Shown here: one piece after another, positions 33,269 through 45,225 of the stretch
How the letters are laid out: every line of letters begins with the position of its first letter
How positions within the stretch are numbered: position 1 is the stretch's first letter
Assembly (NCBI GenBank): GCA_037043455.1
Contig: JAWPHD010008228.1
Coordinates: forward strand, 53,768 to 117,767
Source: Cyrtodaria siliqua
Taxonomy: Eukaryota > Mollusca > Bivalvia > Adapedonta > Hiatellidae
DNA: 64,000 bases
Direction: 5' to 3'
Made by a program: the position numbers and the translations under genes
The notes under the pieces: model-generated
Databases searched by the model: none
The model's input: only the letters and a program-made list of their open reading frames with translations
Told to the model about the DNA's origin: nothing

Positions 33269-33505
33269 ATTGCCCTAAATACGAGATATTCCTTCTAAGA
33301 AATTACACTGGAATATGTGACGTCATTGGTTTCGACGAAGGTGGTGTAAGCTTACACTATTGTATGGAGAAATGCTTGGATATGCCCGGATGTAGAGGGA
33401 CTACTTTTGATTCGTTCTTACAACGATGTGATTATCACAACTGCACAGATAGCATATACCAGTCACCCAGATACGTATTTATGAAAAGAAGATGCATTGA
33501 CACAG
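33269..33505 (+). CDS. Gene 2 exon A (module 2): PAN/apple-like domain
   Basis: Acceptor CTTTGCAG, phase-1 exon with DCPKYEIFLLRNYTGICDVI, HYCMEKCLDMPGCRGTTFD, RCDYHNCTD and FMKRRCID, ending G|GTCTGT. Eight cysteines. NYT and NCT sequons. The middle is one residue longer than in module 1. Compared with module 1 the domain start is almost unchanged, which points to fairly recent duplication. Confidence 0.85.
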
Positions 33506-33918
33506 GTCTGTACTCGTCAAATTCGGTTTGTTTTAAATTATGTGTATGTAATTATTTGTCGCTAATTATATAAAAAATAAGTAAAAGTTGTCGTAAAAGT
33601 TATATTTTTTTATTTCGTATATTAAAACAATTGAAAACATACGTTTCTAAATTTCGTATTGTGTTTTTCGTTATTTGAAGTCATCGGTTCTATAAAGTAT
33701 ATTCTAAAACAAAATGGAACTCGTCGTCACTGCATACATATGCTTGTACACAACATGTCTGAATAAAAAATGTATATATATGTGGAACTAAACATTTATT
33801 TGGATTAACTATCATATTTCATCCGGATAGCCTCCAATCCCTTTAGATTAAACAAAAATCAGTTTGCCACTTGTTAAAAAAGCAGTGTGTACAACTGTTG
33901 AATACGTGTATATTTCAG

Positions 33919-34041
33919 AGTGTACGGCCAACGTCACACAGACTTGCCTAGATTGTAAAATAGGACCCAACTGTCAGCAATGGTTTGAAACAACAGATAA
34001 AGTATATTACAATAACGAGTGCCTCAATATGAAAATTACTG
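33919..34041 (+). CDS. Gene 2 exon B (module 2)
   Basis: Acceptor TATATTTCAG, phase-1 exon with ECTANVTQTCLDCKIGPNCQ, a variable middle and ECLNMKIT before G|GTAAAG. Five cysteines and the NVT sequon are conserved. The adjacent intron contains two minisatellites before its C partner at 36385. Confidence 0.85.
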
Positions 34042-34199
34042 GTAAAGTCTATATAGTATTACATTAATAACTGTTTGTCAATAGTATTCTTTACCATATT
34101 AACAGGTTGACGGTATTCCGTTTAAATCAAACCTTTATAACAATTGAACAAGCTAAACTCTTTATCTGTATGTAGCAGTACGCGTTGTTATAATTTTTT

Positions 34200-35335
34200 A
34201 CAAAGAAAAGTATGCCTTTCTATTCATGGCAGTATGAAGTGTCTTTCATGACAGTATGCCGTATTATTCATGGCAGTATGCCGTATTATTCATGACAGTA
34301 TGGCGTATTATTCATGGCAGTATGCCGTATTATTCATCCTATCGTTCATGGTTGTATGCAGTGTTATTCATGGCAGTATGCCGTATCATTAATGACAGTA
34401 TGCCGTATTATTCATGGCAGTTTGCCGTGTTATTCATGTCAGTATGCAGTATCATTGATGACAGTAAGCCGTGTTATTCAAGGCAGTATGCCGTACTATT
34501 CATGGCAGTATGCCGTGTTATTCATGACGGTATGCCGTGTTATTCATGACAGTATGCCGTATTATTCATGTCAGTATGCAGTATCATTAATGACAGTATG
34601 CCGTGTTATTCATGGCAGTATGGCGTGTCATTAATGACAGTATGCCGTATTATTCATGGCAGTATGCCGTGTGATTCATGTCAGTATGCAGTATCATTAC
34701 TGACAGTATGCCGTATTATTCATGGCAGTGTGCCGTGTTATTCTAGGCAGTATTCCGTGTTATTTATGACAGTATGCCGTATTATTAATGACAGTATGCC
34801 GTATTATTCATGGCAGTATGCCGTGTGATTCATGTCAGTATGCAGTATCATTAATGACAGTATGCCGTATTATTCATGGCAGTATGCCGTGTTATTCTAG
34901 GCAGTATTCCGTGTTATTTATGGCAGTATGCCGTATCATTAATGACAGTACGCCGTATTATTCATGGCAGTATGCCGTGTTATTCTTGGCAGTATGCCGT
35001 GTCATTTATGGTAGTATGCCGTATCATTAATGACAGTATGCCGTATTATTCATGTCAGTATGCCGTGTTATTCATGTCAGTATGCAGTATCATTAATGAC
35101 AGTATGCCGTGTTATTCATGGCAGTATGCCGTATCATTAATGACAGTGTGCCGTGTTATCCATGACAGTGTGCCGTGTTATTCATGTCAGTACGCAGTAT
35201 CATTGATGACAATATGCCGCGTTATTCATGGCAGTATGCCGTGTTATTCATGTCAGTATGCAGTATCATAAATGACAGTATGCCGTGTTATTCATGGTAG
35301 TATGCCGTGTTATCATGGCAGAGGCTTTATATATA
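34200..35335. repeat. 22-bp minisatellite, roughly 50 copies
   Basis: Variants of CAGTATGCCGTATTATTCAT with GG, GA or GT linkers recur throughout. The unit length is 22 bp, so the frame shifts between units and all the CRIIHGSMP-type open frames are shadows of the repeat. Confidence 0.95.
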
Positions 35336-35394
35336 ACCATTGCAGACGCCGTATTATGTAATAAATAGTATTAATAATCGAATTTTAAATACAT

Positions 35395-36055
35395 CCGGGG
35401 AATTGTCACCTACCTGTACACGATAATACGAGATTAAGTCACCTACTTGTACACGATAATACGAGCATATCACATGGTCATAGGGGGAAATGAGTCACCT
35501 ACCTGTACACGATAATACGAGCATATCACATGGTCATAGACTCATAGGGGAAAATAAGTCACCTACATGTACACGATAATACGAGCATATCACATGGTCA
35601 TAGGGGGAAATAAGTCACCTACCTGTACACGATAATACAAGCATATCACATGATCATAGGGGGAAATAAGTCACCTAACTGTACACGATAATACGAGCAT
35701 ACCACATGATCATAGGGGGAAATAAGTCACCTACCTGTACACGATAATACGAGCATACCACATGGTCATAGGGGGAAATAAGTCACCTACCTGTACACGA
35801 TAATACGAGCATACCACATGGTCATAGGGGGAAATAAGTCACCTACCTGTACACGATAATACAAGCATATCACATGGTCATAGGGGGTATTAAATCACCT
35901 ACCTGTACACGATAATACGAGCATACCAAATGGTCATAGGGGAAAATAAGCACCTACCTGTACACGATAATACGAGCATACCACATGATCATAGGGGAAA
36001 ATAAGTCACCCACCTGTACACGATAATACGAGCATATCACATGGTCATAGAATAG
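35395..36055. repeat. ~57-bp minisatellite, about 11 copies
   Basis: The unit contains AAGTCACCTACCTGTACACG, ATAATACGAGCATA.CACATG and GTCATAGGGGGAA. Period is close to 57 bp, with one longer unit around 35.53 kb. Confidence 0.95.
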
Positions 36056-36084
36056 TGTTAAACATGTTGGACAGTCGTTTCCAT

Positions 36085-36345
36085 GTCTTGGAGAGCGCAT
36101 AGGTGGTCGAGAGGTTTCGTTCTCAACCTTCTCGCCTCTCACCGATGCTGGTTCGAATCCCACTGGGAGCTCAGCTTGTACGTGAGAAAGTGTCGTTTTT
36201 GAAGGCGGTATGTATACAGTACTGGTTCTACCCAGGAAAAGTGGGTGGTTTGCCTCTACCACAAAATAAATCGACCGGTATATATAGCCTAAAATGCGCT
36301 GAAAATAACGTTAAACTCCAAATTAAGAAACAAACATCCCTTTGT
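36085..36345 (+). mobile_element. SINE, near full length
   Basis: The head has GGTGGTCGAGAGGTTTCG (A-box-like) and GGTTCGAATCCC (B box). The body has CACTGGGAGCTCAG, TACTGGTTCTACCCAGGAAA and AATAAATCGACC, and the tail is AAGAAACAAACA. The same family is at 6318-6520 (+) and 38783-38950 (-). It lies 40 bp before exon C. Confidence 0.75.
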
Positions 36346-36384
36346 TAATATTTCATATCTTGTAAAAAAATATTATTGTTACAG

Positions 36385-36501
36385 GCAATCTGTCAGAGGG
36401 CGCTTGGTACAACAGGGCGAATTCAAACTGTTCAAAGTATCATTGCACGCAGGTAGATATGGCCATTGGTAGCGTCCTTCACAGGGACTCGTGCAGCACC
36501 G
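36385..36501 (+). CDS. Gene 2 exon C (module 2)
   Basis: Acceptor TTGTTACAG, phase-1 exon reading GNLSEGAWYNRANSNCSKYH, then CTQVDMAIGSVLHRDSCST, ending G|GTATGT. Three conserved cysteines. An NLS sequon near the start and an NCS near the first cysteine. Confidence 0.83.
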
Positions 36502-36959
36502 GTATGTTGTATTGATTAAAGGGACACGCAGCAATATTGAAGTTGTTACCAATAATTAAATTAGCATCTTGATTAATTAATCCAGTGTCACTTTGACTTG
36601 ACATCTGTTTTCATATATTTAAATATCATTTTGAGTTTTAAATTGTTTCGTTATGCTATCATTCTTTGAGATATGTGTGGGAGTGTAATAACACCATTCA
36701 ATATTTTCGATATTCCACTAGTGGTATAACATAATGCTAAAAGACGTCATCGACGTCACGTTAATGTACGTTTTCTGACGTAATGAGACGTTATAAGTTA
36801 TGTGATAATTATAATCTAGCATTCGTCCTCATTCATTATAGAATATAGTACGTTACAGAGTTTTCTGAGTCAGATTGCTCAAAACATAAACTGTGTAAAT
36901 GCAGTTTACAATGTACATGCGTTTAAATCCCTAACTGAGAAGTTCCAGCCTTTTTTCAG

Positions 36960-37193
36960 ATTGCCCCAAATACGAAATTTTCCTTCTGAAAGACCGTAAT
37001 GGTACGTGTGATGTCATGGGCTATGACGAAGGCGGAGTAAATCTACATTACTGTATCGAGAAATGCTTGGATATGGACGGATGTAGAGGGACTACTTTTG
37101 AAGAGGAAGTAGGGCGATGTAATTATCACAACTGTACAGATACGGCTCCGTCACCCGGGTTCACGTTTATGAAAAGACGATGCATTGATGAAG
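36960..37193 (+). CDS. Gene 2 exon A (module 3): PAN/apple-like domain
   Basis: Acceptor TTTTTTCAG only 458 bp after the preceding C exon. Reads DCPKYEIFLLKDRNGTCDVM, HYCIEKCLDMDGCRGTTFE, CNYHNCTD and FMKRRCIDE before G|GTCTGT. Eight cysteines. NGT and NCT sequons. Confidence 0.85.
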
Positions 37194-37199
37194 GTCTGT

Positions 37200-38760
37200 A
37201 TTTGGACAAATACGCTTAGTTTTAAATTATAAAAGTAAATGCTGTGTAGGCTAGACTCATTGTTATGTGCTTAAAAGCTGATTAAATTGTGTTGCTTTTG
37301 TTTTTTATACAAATACAATGACAATCCCTGTACCAACAATACGAAATTACCGGGGGGCAATTGTTATGAAAAGATGTATTGAGATCCATCTGTACTCAGT
37401 TTAGTTATTTGTGTATCGCGGTTGATCATTAAGTTTAACTGTCCGATCCGATCATTAAGAACGCATCTGAATATTAGAACATATGCAGGCCGTGCGTTTT
37501 ATTAAAGTAGTACGATGAGCCAACGAGAGTTGGTCATGAAATTAGCCATTTATATCTCGTTCAGAAAATAGCAGAGTATAATGTAGGAAGAAGCGAAACT
37601 ATTCTAACATATTCGCGCCACAGTTAACTGTTTGGACTACGTGTTTTGTTTAAATTTGCACAGGTTATCACAGTTATAGTAATTTAAAAGCTGCATCATC
37701 AAGTAAAAATTATACTGTACATTATTCATACCTTTACTTTCTTACTGGATAGCACGGTGGACTTGAAATTCGGAGATGGCGGGTTAGAACTTCACATTCG
37801 CTGTGTGCAAGAATAAATGCGTAATACGGTGACGTCATCTGGGCAGTTCCATGTATTGGAGTCTAAGCCCATAGGAATATATTCAATACTTATCTTGAGT
37901 GTAGGAAGATAGGCCAAGGGCCACTATTCAATAGTTATATTGAGTGTTGGAAGATAGGCCAAGGGTCGAACATTCACCAACTGAGATTAAATAAACAAGC
38001 GTATGAGCAACAAACAGTACTATACGTACAAGTTAATAATAATAATATCAAAGTACAAACATTAAAGAATTAAAGTATGCAACAAACGTTTGAAGATATA
38101 TTAACGTCGTATGACTTAATACGTATCGGTTATACACTATTCGAAGTGAATAGCTACCTTTTGAAACGACACAGTGTTGTTGAAGTTATTTCCATTCCGA
38201 TATTGTTCATGCGTGTTCGGCAACCACATTCAATATACTATGACCCCTTTCCGGTGACGCGATAGTTCCTCTACAACCATTTTCGGAAACGTAAATCTAT
38301 ATGGTACCAATACGACCACTTCCGACTATGGCCATCAATCCGGAAGTCCAATTTTCTTAACGTTAGTCCCGCTCACTTGACGGTGATGAAAACCCCCGAG
38401 TATTGTCAAGTAGCTCAGCTAACGAATGCTGTGTTCTATGACGGCGATCCCCCGTTTGCTATGGCAATCATGATTCAAGGAGAATATATAGAGATGATTA
38501 ATCTTCCACAAAATGGTAGACGAGTTGTTACTTTCACGAATGAGCAAACGCCAGTACATATGACCTCGCTTTGTTACAAAATATGAGATCTGTATTTACA
38601 AAATATTATATACTTCCCCACCCTGTGGGGCGGGTTAATGACGTCTAGATACTATGTGCAGACGATCAGTTAAACATCAATTTAACTCTATCATATTATT
38701 ACGTGAATCGTTATGTGCAATACGTGTACGTTAAAACACTAACTAACTAACGTTGCTAGG
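37200..38760. other. Intron with two short unassigned frames
   Basis: A run of unrelated sequence. 37320-37390 has a faint resemblance to the end of an A exon (ACAATCCCTG...GAAAAGATGTATTGAGA), possibly a decayed exon. The 69-codon + frame at 38377-38586 (PEYCQVAQLTNAVFYDGDPP) reads like real protein but has no splice context or recognised homologue. It may be a mobile-element scrap. Confidence 0.35.
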
Positions 38761-38782
38761 TTACCCAAAAAAAGTCGTATTA

Positions 38783-38950
38783 AAGGCTTGTTTGTTTGTT
38801 TGTATGTTGTTTTACGTCATTTTCAACACATGTAAGGTTATATATGACGGTCGATTTCTTATGGTGGAAGCAGACTACCCACTTTTCATGGATAGAACCA
38901 GTATTGTACACCTCCCGCCATCCGCAAGAATCGACTCGAACGCTTGTTTT
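38783..38950 (-). mobile_element. SINE copy (minus strand)
   Basis: Reverse complement of the 36085 family: the tail AAACAAACAAACAAGCC, the central TACTGGTTCTATCCATGAAA and the TTCGAGTCGATTC head side are all recognisable. Overlapping frames on both strands are shadows. Confidence 0.7.
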
Positions 38951-39060
38951 ATTCCATCTAATGTTTAATATCGTGTATTTAAACTGTATATTCAAACATA
39001 TACATAATATACTTAGGAATTATATGAAGTATTATTGTATTATTATGTGTATAATTCCAG

Positions 39061-39183
39061 AGTGTACTCCAAACGTTACACAGACTTGTTTGAATTGTAA
39101 AATAGGACCAGATTGCCAAAGGTGGTATCACACCTTTAAATACATAAAACTCCGCAACGACTGTCTGGATTTTAAAGCTGCTG
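39061..39183 (+). CDS. Gene 2 exon B (module 3)
   Basis: Acceptor ATAATTCCAG, phase-1 exon reading ECTPNVTQTCLNCKIGPDCQ, a variable middle and DCLDFKAA before G|GTAAAT. Five conserved cysteines and the NVT sequon. Read-through of the donor makes a longer open frame, but the G|GTAAAT junction matches the other B exons. Confidence 0.85.
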
Positions 39184-39619
39184 GTAAATATTGTTTCTTT
39201 TGTAAATGGAGTTTTTCTTCAATAGATAATTTCAGTCTTCTGTCATTTTGTTTTGTTTCGGCAGAATTAAAAATAATACATCTCAGTGAGGGTGAGAGTG
39301 AATATTGTCAACCTTCGGGAAATCAATTCATCTCAGTGAGAGTGACAGTGAATATTAATAATGTCGACCTTGTCTTCACTGTCAGCCCGCAACATTTATA
39401 TAATATTACACATAAGTCAAGGTCCGTATTTCACGCCGACAAAATCTTCATCTGTTTTGTTTTGATTTAGTGATAAACTCATATTTTCCATTACTATATT
39501 GTTGTAAATCCTAACATCCGGCAGTATATTGATATAATGATGGTAGTGAACAAGGCTGGACTGTAATATTTTAAGTTGAATTAAGTGCCCCAAGGACATT
39601 AATATTTTTTTTACTTTTG

Positions 39620-40570
39620 AACAAGAGGCCCAAGAGGGCGTGCGGACGCTCTACTTGCTAAAGATACAGTTTACGTAAAATTGGGCCATAACTCTTTCAA
39701 AAAAATCATTCAACCGGAACATGGCGATGATATATGCAACTAGGTCATCCCTTAAAAGATCCATTTAAATCGGGCCAGGGGTTCAGGAGAACTAGTCCGG
39801 ACAATGTTTGTGTATTAAAACCATTAAAGGGCCACAACTCCACCAAAATCATTCAACCGGAACACGGTTACTATATGTACAACTAGGCTTGGTACTGATC
39901 ATCCCTGCAAAGTTTAACTGAAATTTCACTGTTTTTCGAATTTGCCCGAGCTTCCATTGATATTACAAATGTGGTAAAATTTGGTAAAAATCAGATGAAA
40001 ATGAAGGCCCTAACGTCTTGAAAAGGCAAAATATAGCATTTTTAACTAAATCAAGGGCCATAACTCCGCTGTTACTGGTCTGATCTGGCTGGTTTACGAG
40101 CTTTTATGAGATTTCATTAATAGTAACAATCTGGTACAGTTTGGAAAAGCTCGGGTGAAAAAACGAAGGCGCTATCGTCTTAACGAGGCAAACTATAGCA
40201 AATTTCAGAAAATCAAGGGCCATAACCCCGGTGTAAATGGTCAAATCTGGCTGGTTTTCGAACTTGTCCGAGCTTGCATTGATATAAACATACTGGTAAA
40301 AGTTTGGTAAAGATCGGTTGAAAAATGAAGGATCTGTCGTCTTAACGAGGCAAAATATAGAATTTTTAACTAAATCAAGGGCCATAACTCTGCTGTTACT
40401 GATGCGATCTGGCTGGTTTTCGAACTTCTCTGAGCTTTCATTATCAACAATCTGTTAAAGTTTGGTAAAGATCGGATGAAAAATGAAGGCTCTATCGTCT
40501 TAACGAGGTAAAAGTTAACGGACGACACACGACGGACATAATCTCTACCGGCCCATGTTCAGCACAGCTA
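39620..40570. repeat. Dispersed repeat with ~163-bp internal units, about five
   Basis: AAGGGCCATAACTC, GATCTGGCTGGTTTTCGA, AAAAATGAAGG and CGTCTTAACGAGGCAAA recur in order. This non-coding 'gggccataactc' repeat resembles the 50-51 kb block in style. The minus frame at 40104 is a shadow. Confidence 0.8.
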
Positions 40571-41203
40571 AAAATGCTGGCCTGCAAATCTAAGGGTGTG
40601 TATGAGAGTGAATGCTATTTGGCATTTGGTATCGGAGTAACGGCCTTAATGTAAGCTTGCATGTTAATTAACAAAATGCACAATTCAAAGTGTGTCAAGG
40701 TCATTAATATTTACGTACTGCTGCAGCGCAGATGTTAGTGTGTTTGAAAGCTATATGACCTTTAGTATATGAGTTATTAACTGAATTAAGGACATTATTG
40801 TACGTTATGCAAAAGGTAGGCCAATATCAATATTATTTTATACCTTTGGTAGGAGCATACAAATGCTATGTAGATATGTTTTAACAAGTGTGAGTTTTAA
40901 AAGCTCTATGGATTATGGTGTCCCAGTAATGGCATTACCAAAAAACGTGAATGTAAACTTGAACGTTCGTACGGATGTATGATACGGACGTACGGACAAA
41001 CCGACAGACAAGAGTAACAATATATGACCGTTTCAGTATGTCGGCGGAGCAAAACACAGAATATTATAGTCAAATCGAATCACGTAAGGTGTTGTTTTTT
41101 TTTATATATTTTATCTTTTAAATATGAAAAATGAATAATATGGTAGAGCCGCACAAACATATAGTTTATTTAAGAAAACAAACACATGTTTACATATTTA
41201 TAG

Positions 41204-41320
41204 ACAATGAAGCCTATGCTGTATGGTACAACAGGCAGTTGAGAACTTGTTCAAAGTACCAGTGTTCACAGGTGGATATGGATATTGGAAGTACCGTATA
41301 CAGGAATTCGTGTAGCACCG
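41204..41320 (+). CDS. Gene 2 exon C (module 3)
   Basis: Acceptor TTTATAG, phase-1 exon reading DNEAYAVWYNRQLRTCSKYQ, then CSQVDMDIGSTVYRNSCST, ending G|GTATGT. Three conserved cysteines. This is the last separate C exon. Later modules have B and C joined. The following intron (10.5 kb) holds the nested retroelements. Confidence 0.85.
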
Positions 41321-41359
41321 GTATGTATCATTAATATCTTACTCACGGAATGAATAGTT

Positions 41360-41625
41360 TATCGACTTCGGCTATGAATTATTCAAAGTGTCGATGAGAA
41401 AACCTTATTGGCAAATAATTGTTGATGACGTTTCGTTGAATTTAAAGAAACTAAACCGCCAAATTTCACTACAAACCCGTTCTTTCAAACTATTGCCATG
41501 TGTTAAGGTCATAAAATAATGCATATATGCCAATAAAAAGTCTTGATTTATTCACGGATACTTAAAATACCCGTAGTTTAATTAATTAAGAGTTGGTAAC
41601 TTATGATTTGATACTTTGACAACGA
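41360..41625 (-). repeat. Diverged copy of the 48.9 kb dispersed repeat
   Basis: In reverse complement it shows the AGTTACCAACTC, TTTAAGTATCC and AAGAAACTAAACCGCC-side phrases in the same order as 49.06-49.26 kb. Confidence 0.5.
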
Positions 41626-41889
41626 TAACAATAGTGTTTTGTTTTTTCTAGCCAATTAGGGCGTTTATATTTTAGTTATGGAGTTTTGATTTGCGCCATA
41701 TGAACGTTACATATATACCTTATCGTTTGCAGACTTTCCGAAAGTCCTGTAAATCTTTCACCTCTTCTGTTACACTTTGCGTCATCAATACAAATTCCAC
41801 ACAATAACTCTTCATTTCTTAGAACTAAACCATATGTACGCCTTACACCTTTAAATCTTCATTCGGCAACCTTGTTTCGTGTATGATTT

Positions 41890-42591
41890 TTAATAATGGC
41901 TCTAAAGTTTCCGTAACTCCTCTAGAATCAACTGTTTTGAGGAAATACCATATAAATTCTCCTTTCAGAAATCATTTAGTTCATTCAAGACGCAGGGTGT
42001 TTCTCTCTATTAATAAGTGGAATGCTAAGAGGTGCATTTGTTGCAATTATTTATCTTGCAAGTCCTTTATGTTCTGACTTGAAATGCACCACGTTGCGGT
42101 ATACAAGATGTTGGACAAACAGGTCGATCCTTAAAAGTTCGATTTCGTGAACACAAATATAATGCAAGTAATCCTAAAAAGTTAAAAAAATACTTGTACC
42201 AACACTTTCGTCAGTCGGGTCATAATTTTAAATACGTAACTGTTCGACCGGTTGAATATATATATTTTCATAATGATGCTACTAAAGCTTTAAAATAAAA
42301 GCTAGACATATTGCAGAATTTAAGTGGATGAAAAACTTACAGACACCTTATCCACTCGGCCTTAATGACAATATTTATCAAGAAGGAAATATTTCTAAAG
42401 ATCCTAATATTGACATTTTTTCTATATGTTCTATTCGAAAGCGTAAATTTAAGTCTCATGGTCTTAGGCGTAATGGTAACATCAAACGTAAATCGCGTGT
42501 AATTATTTCTGTCGCTGATTTACACACGGCTTACCTCTTCGATCGACGAGGAAGCCGACACAATTTTCATTCGTACAGATCCCTTGTATAA
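41890..42591 (+). pseudogene. PLE GIY-YIG endonuclease region
   Basis: Around 42100-42170 a frame reads DVGQTGRSLKVRFREHKYNA, the GIY-YIG family's (Y)xGxT-R--R--EH signature with D replacing the usual second Tyr. It is followed by LYQHFRQSGHNF and, in another stretch, AEFKWMKNLQTPYPLGLND, then a basic RKRKFKSHGLRRNGN region. A Cys-rich piece (CICCNYLSC) lies upstream. Three frame interruptions are needed to join these parts, so it is a pseudogene. Its end at 42591 is followed by a hairpin repeat insertion, not by the RT directly. Confidence 0.65.
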
Positions 42592-42594
42592 ATA

Positions 42595-42740
42595 ATGATA
42601 AAGGTGATCATTTGGGAGCAACAAACACAATTTAGAGAATAAAGCAGCAGACTCGGTTTTATTGAGTCTGTTTATGAGAAGTAATGAAAGAAGCAACACC
42701 TCTCACGCCCCTTAGCACCGGCTTAAGCGGCACTGCTTCC
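42595..42740 (+). repeat. Hairpin repeat element between PLE endonuclease and RT
   Basis: GGGAGCAACAAACACAATTT, GACTCGG...GAGTCTGTTTATGAG, CACCTCTCACGCCCC and GCACCGGCTTAAGCG. Same family as 32525 and 61855. Here it interrupts a retroelement, which argues that the hairpin family is itself mobile. Confidence 0.65.
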
Positions 42741-44249
42741 ATAGTTCAAAGCTACGCACAACATGTTCTCCGACCCCATACTGACAAGGAGTCTGATCAC
42801 GTCAGGCATTTTCTAAAACTACTATATATTAATAAATGTATTGATTTCATTGACATGCCTAGTATTTTTCGAGATACTCAGGTAGTTGATGCTATCCCAA
42901 AATATTTCAAAAATTCTGAAAGTCCTGTAATTTGTTATAAGTATAAAAAGCCAATTAGAAATATTAATTTCAACTACAACAAAATAGTTTCTGACCTTGA
43001 TATAGTACATAATACTCCTAAGGAATGTGAATGCAACACATTAAAATTTTGCTATGCTCCAGCAGGTCATGTCATCATAGGTAATTTTGATATTGTTGAT
43101 AAACGTATTCGGCATTTGTTTTCGAAAGGTCCTAAATGTAGATTACCTTCAACTATTGATTTTAATGCCTGTCGTGCCCAGATCGTCCACTCCATTGACA
43201 ATTTTAGTATAAAATGGTGTCGTAGAGAACATGCGGACCCAAACTCGCTTTCTACTTGGAAAAAGTCAGTTCTTAAAATTATAGATACACGTATTAACTT
43301 TTATAATGCTAACCCCTCTTTACTTCCTCCGAGACCTAGGTTTTCCTTTCGTAATTTAAAATCGGTAATTCTGGAATTTCATAATAAATTTGATTTAGTT
43401 TCTGCAGACAAAGCAGCTAATAATGTAATTATTGTTTGACGCCTACATTACGTCAATGTTTTATCTCTGGAACTCGGCAGCACTAATTCGTATACTCCAA
43501 ATAATTTGACTGAGGATGATGTTGTTTCCGCACATATCACTCGGTGCACTACTTTCAAAGCTGGTGTAAACGATAAGCAAAATAAACTGCCTACTATGTA
43601 CTGGTTTCCTAAATTACATACAAATCCGTATAAGGCTCGCTTTATTTCAAATTCTAGTGCCTGCACCATTACAAACATCTCCAAACTTTTAACTTCTTGT
43701 CTTACTGCCGTTAAAGATCACGTTAAACTATATTGTGATAAAACTTATCAAAACTCTGGGATTAATTTATTTTGGTCTATAAAAAATTCAGGAGACTTTC
43801 TTTATAAAATTTTCAATAAAGGTCAAGTTTCACCAATAAGCACTTATGACTTCTCTACACTATATACATCCTTACCACATCACCTTATTAAAGACAAGCT
43901 AATTTCTCTTATTCAAAAAACATTCGCTAGAGAAAATACTACATTTTTGGCATGTAATAATATTAAAGCGTTTTTTACTAACGGCAGTTTAGACAATTAT
44001 ACTATGTGGACTTGCTATGAAGTTTGCGAAGCACTCATCTTCCTATTAGATAATATTTTCGTCAGGTATGGAACCACCGTTTATAGACAAATTGTTGGCA
44101 TCCCTATGGGTACGAACTGTGCACCACATGTCGCAGATTTGTTTTTATTTTGCTATGAAAGAGATTTTATGTTGAGTCTTTCACCAGATACCCAGGCAGA
44201 TGTTATTGAAGCCTTTAATGACACCTCTCGGTATCTGGATGACATATAG
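42684..44249 (+). pseudogene. PLE reverse transcriptase, one frame with an internal UGA
   Basis: One frame is open except for TGA at 43437-43439. The N-terminal part has the PLE landmarks MPSIFRDTQVVDAIPKYF, APAGHVIIG and ADKAANNVIIV. After the UGA come KLPTMYWFPKLH (RT fingers), YDFSTLYTSLPH (motif A with the catalytic Asp), IVGIPMGTNCAP-VADLF (motif B) and YLDDI (motif C catalytic pair). The frame ends at TAG 44247-44249, where relatives have Leu. Beyond it the homology goes on (LQLNKANISHNDASFLDLDL), with a one-base insertion near 44449 and another TAG near 44543. Codons before about 42740 belong to the inserted hairpin element. Confidence 0.8.
43437..43439 (+). other. In-frame UGA, candidate selenocysteine codon
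   Basis: It lies in ...NNVIIV-UGA-RLHYVNVL. From memory of this PLE family the aligned residue is Cys (VVVVC-RLHY), and Naiad-type PLEs have been reported to encode selenoproteins. With the SECIS-like hairpin at 48078-48126 this is a plausible Sec codon, although a plain nonsense mutation fits too because the copy has other lesions. Confidence 0.5.
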
Positions 44250-44765
44250 AACATTGACAATAATAATATTTATCCTAAAAATCTTCAGCTTAACAAAGCT
44301 AATATATCTCATAATGACGCTTCTTTTCTTGATTTAGATCTCTCGATTGAAAATGGTGAAATAATTAGCAAAATCTATGACAAGAGACATGGTTTTAATT
44401 TTGACATTGTTAATTATCCCCACTTGGATGGGGATGTTCCCCGAGCAAACTTCTTATTCGTATGTGTCTCAACTTATTCGTTTTTCAAGAGCTGGTACCC
44501 GAGTTGAGGACTTTAATATTCGTAAACTAACAAGCTACTCACTTAGGGTTACCGTTACCATAAACTTCGTAAAACCTTTGCAAAATTGTATTATAGTAAC
44601 CCTGATCTTCTTTCCAAATGTAAAAGTAATTTAAGGACTCTTCTGCGACAAGGACTATTTCAACCTGACTTCTATGGTGATGTGATTTATAAACTTCGTA
44701 AGATTATTGGTCATGATCACTTTCATACTATTTTTGTTAAACTTGTTAAAAAGTTTATCAAAAGA
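44250..44765 (+). pseudogene. PLE RT C-terminal part, frameshifted
   Basis: Continues the RT homology: KIYDKRHGFNFDIVNYPHLD, then after a one-base insertion SYVSQLIRFSRAGTRVEDFN, then in a third frame GYRYHKLRKTF and LLRQGLFQPDFYGDVIYKLR. Ends exactly at ATCAAAAGA, where the LINE is inserted. The uninterrupted order is seen in the second copy at 52.4 kb. Confidence 0.8.
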
Positions 44766-45225
44766 CTGAATGAATGAATGGTGTTTTATGGCACGTCGAC
44801 ACATAGATAGGTCATATTGTGCGCAATAACTGACGAAAGATGAAGAAATGAAGAATTATTAAAAATTAATGTAAATATATCAAGATAAAACTATTAAAAA
44901 ATAAGGGATGATATGGCAGTAATATAATCTATATATGTAAATCAACGAATGCCCGAAAACGGGTATATAAAAAAGTAATTATATACAAGAACATATTATA
45001 CTGATTTATAAAGTCTGATTTCCTTAAAGCTACAGAGTCCCTATATCAATCGTTTTCTTCTTTGTAGGCGTGTCTTTATTTGTAACTTCATGTTCACCAG
45101 CTCATGTCGAAATCGGGTATTTAAGCGAGCAAATATAGCGAAGGAAATGATTTACTGTATATACATCGACCAGTGCACATCGTACCTATACACAGGTAAC
45201 AGTAATTTTTACAAAAAAAAAGATT

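Noticed and set aside
34256..35271. Overlapping frames with CRIIHGSMP-type repeats
   Set aside because: They are products of a 22-bp minisatellite. The non-triplet unit makes all frames look repetitive.
35395..36055. A CRISPR-like pattern of regularly repeated units
   Set aside because: The units are contiguous without unique spacers, and the window is clearly eukaryotic; it is a minisatellite.
38377..38586. A host exon in the 69-codon + frame
   Set aside because: No acceptor or donor in a matching phase, no relation to the A/B/C exons, and no recognised homologue.
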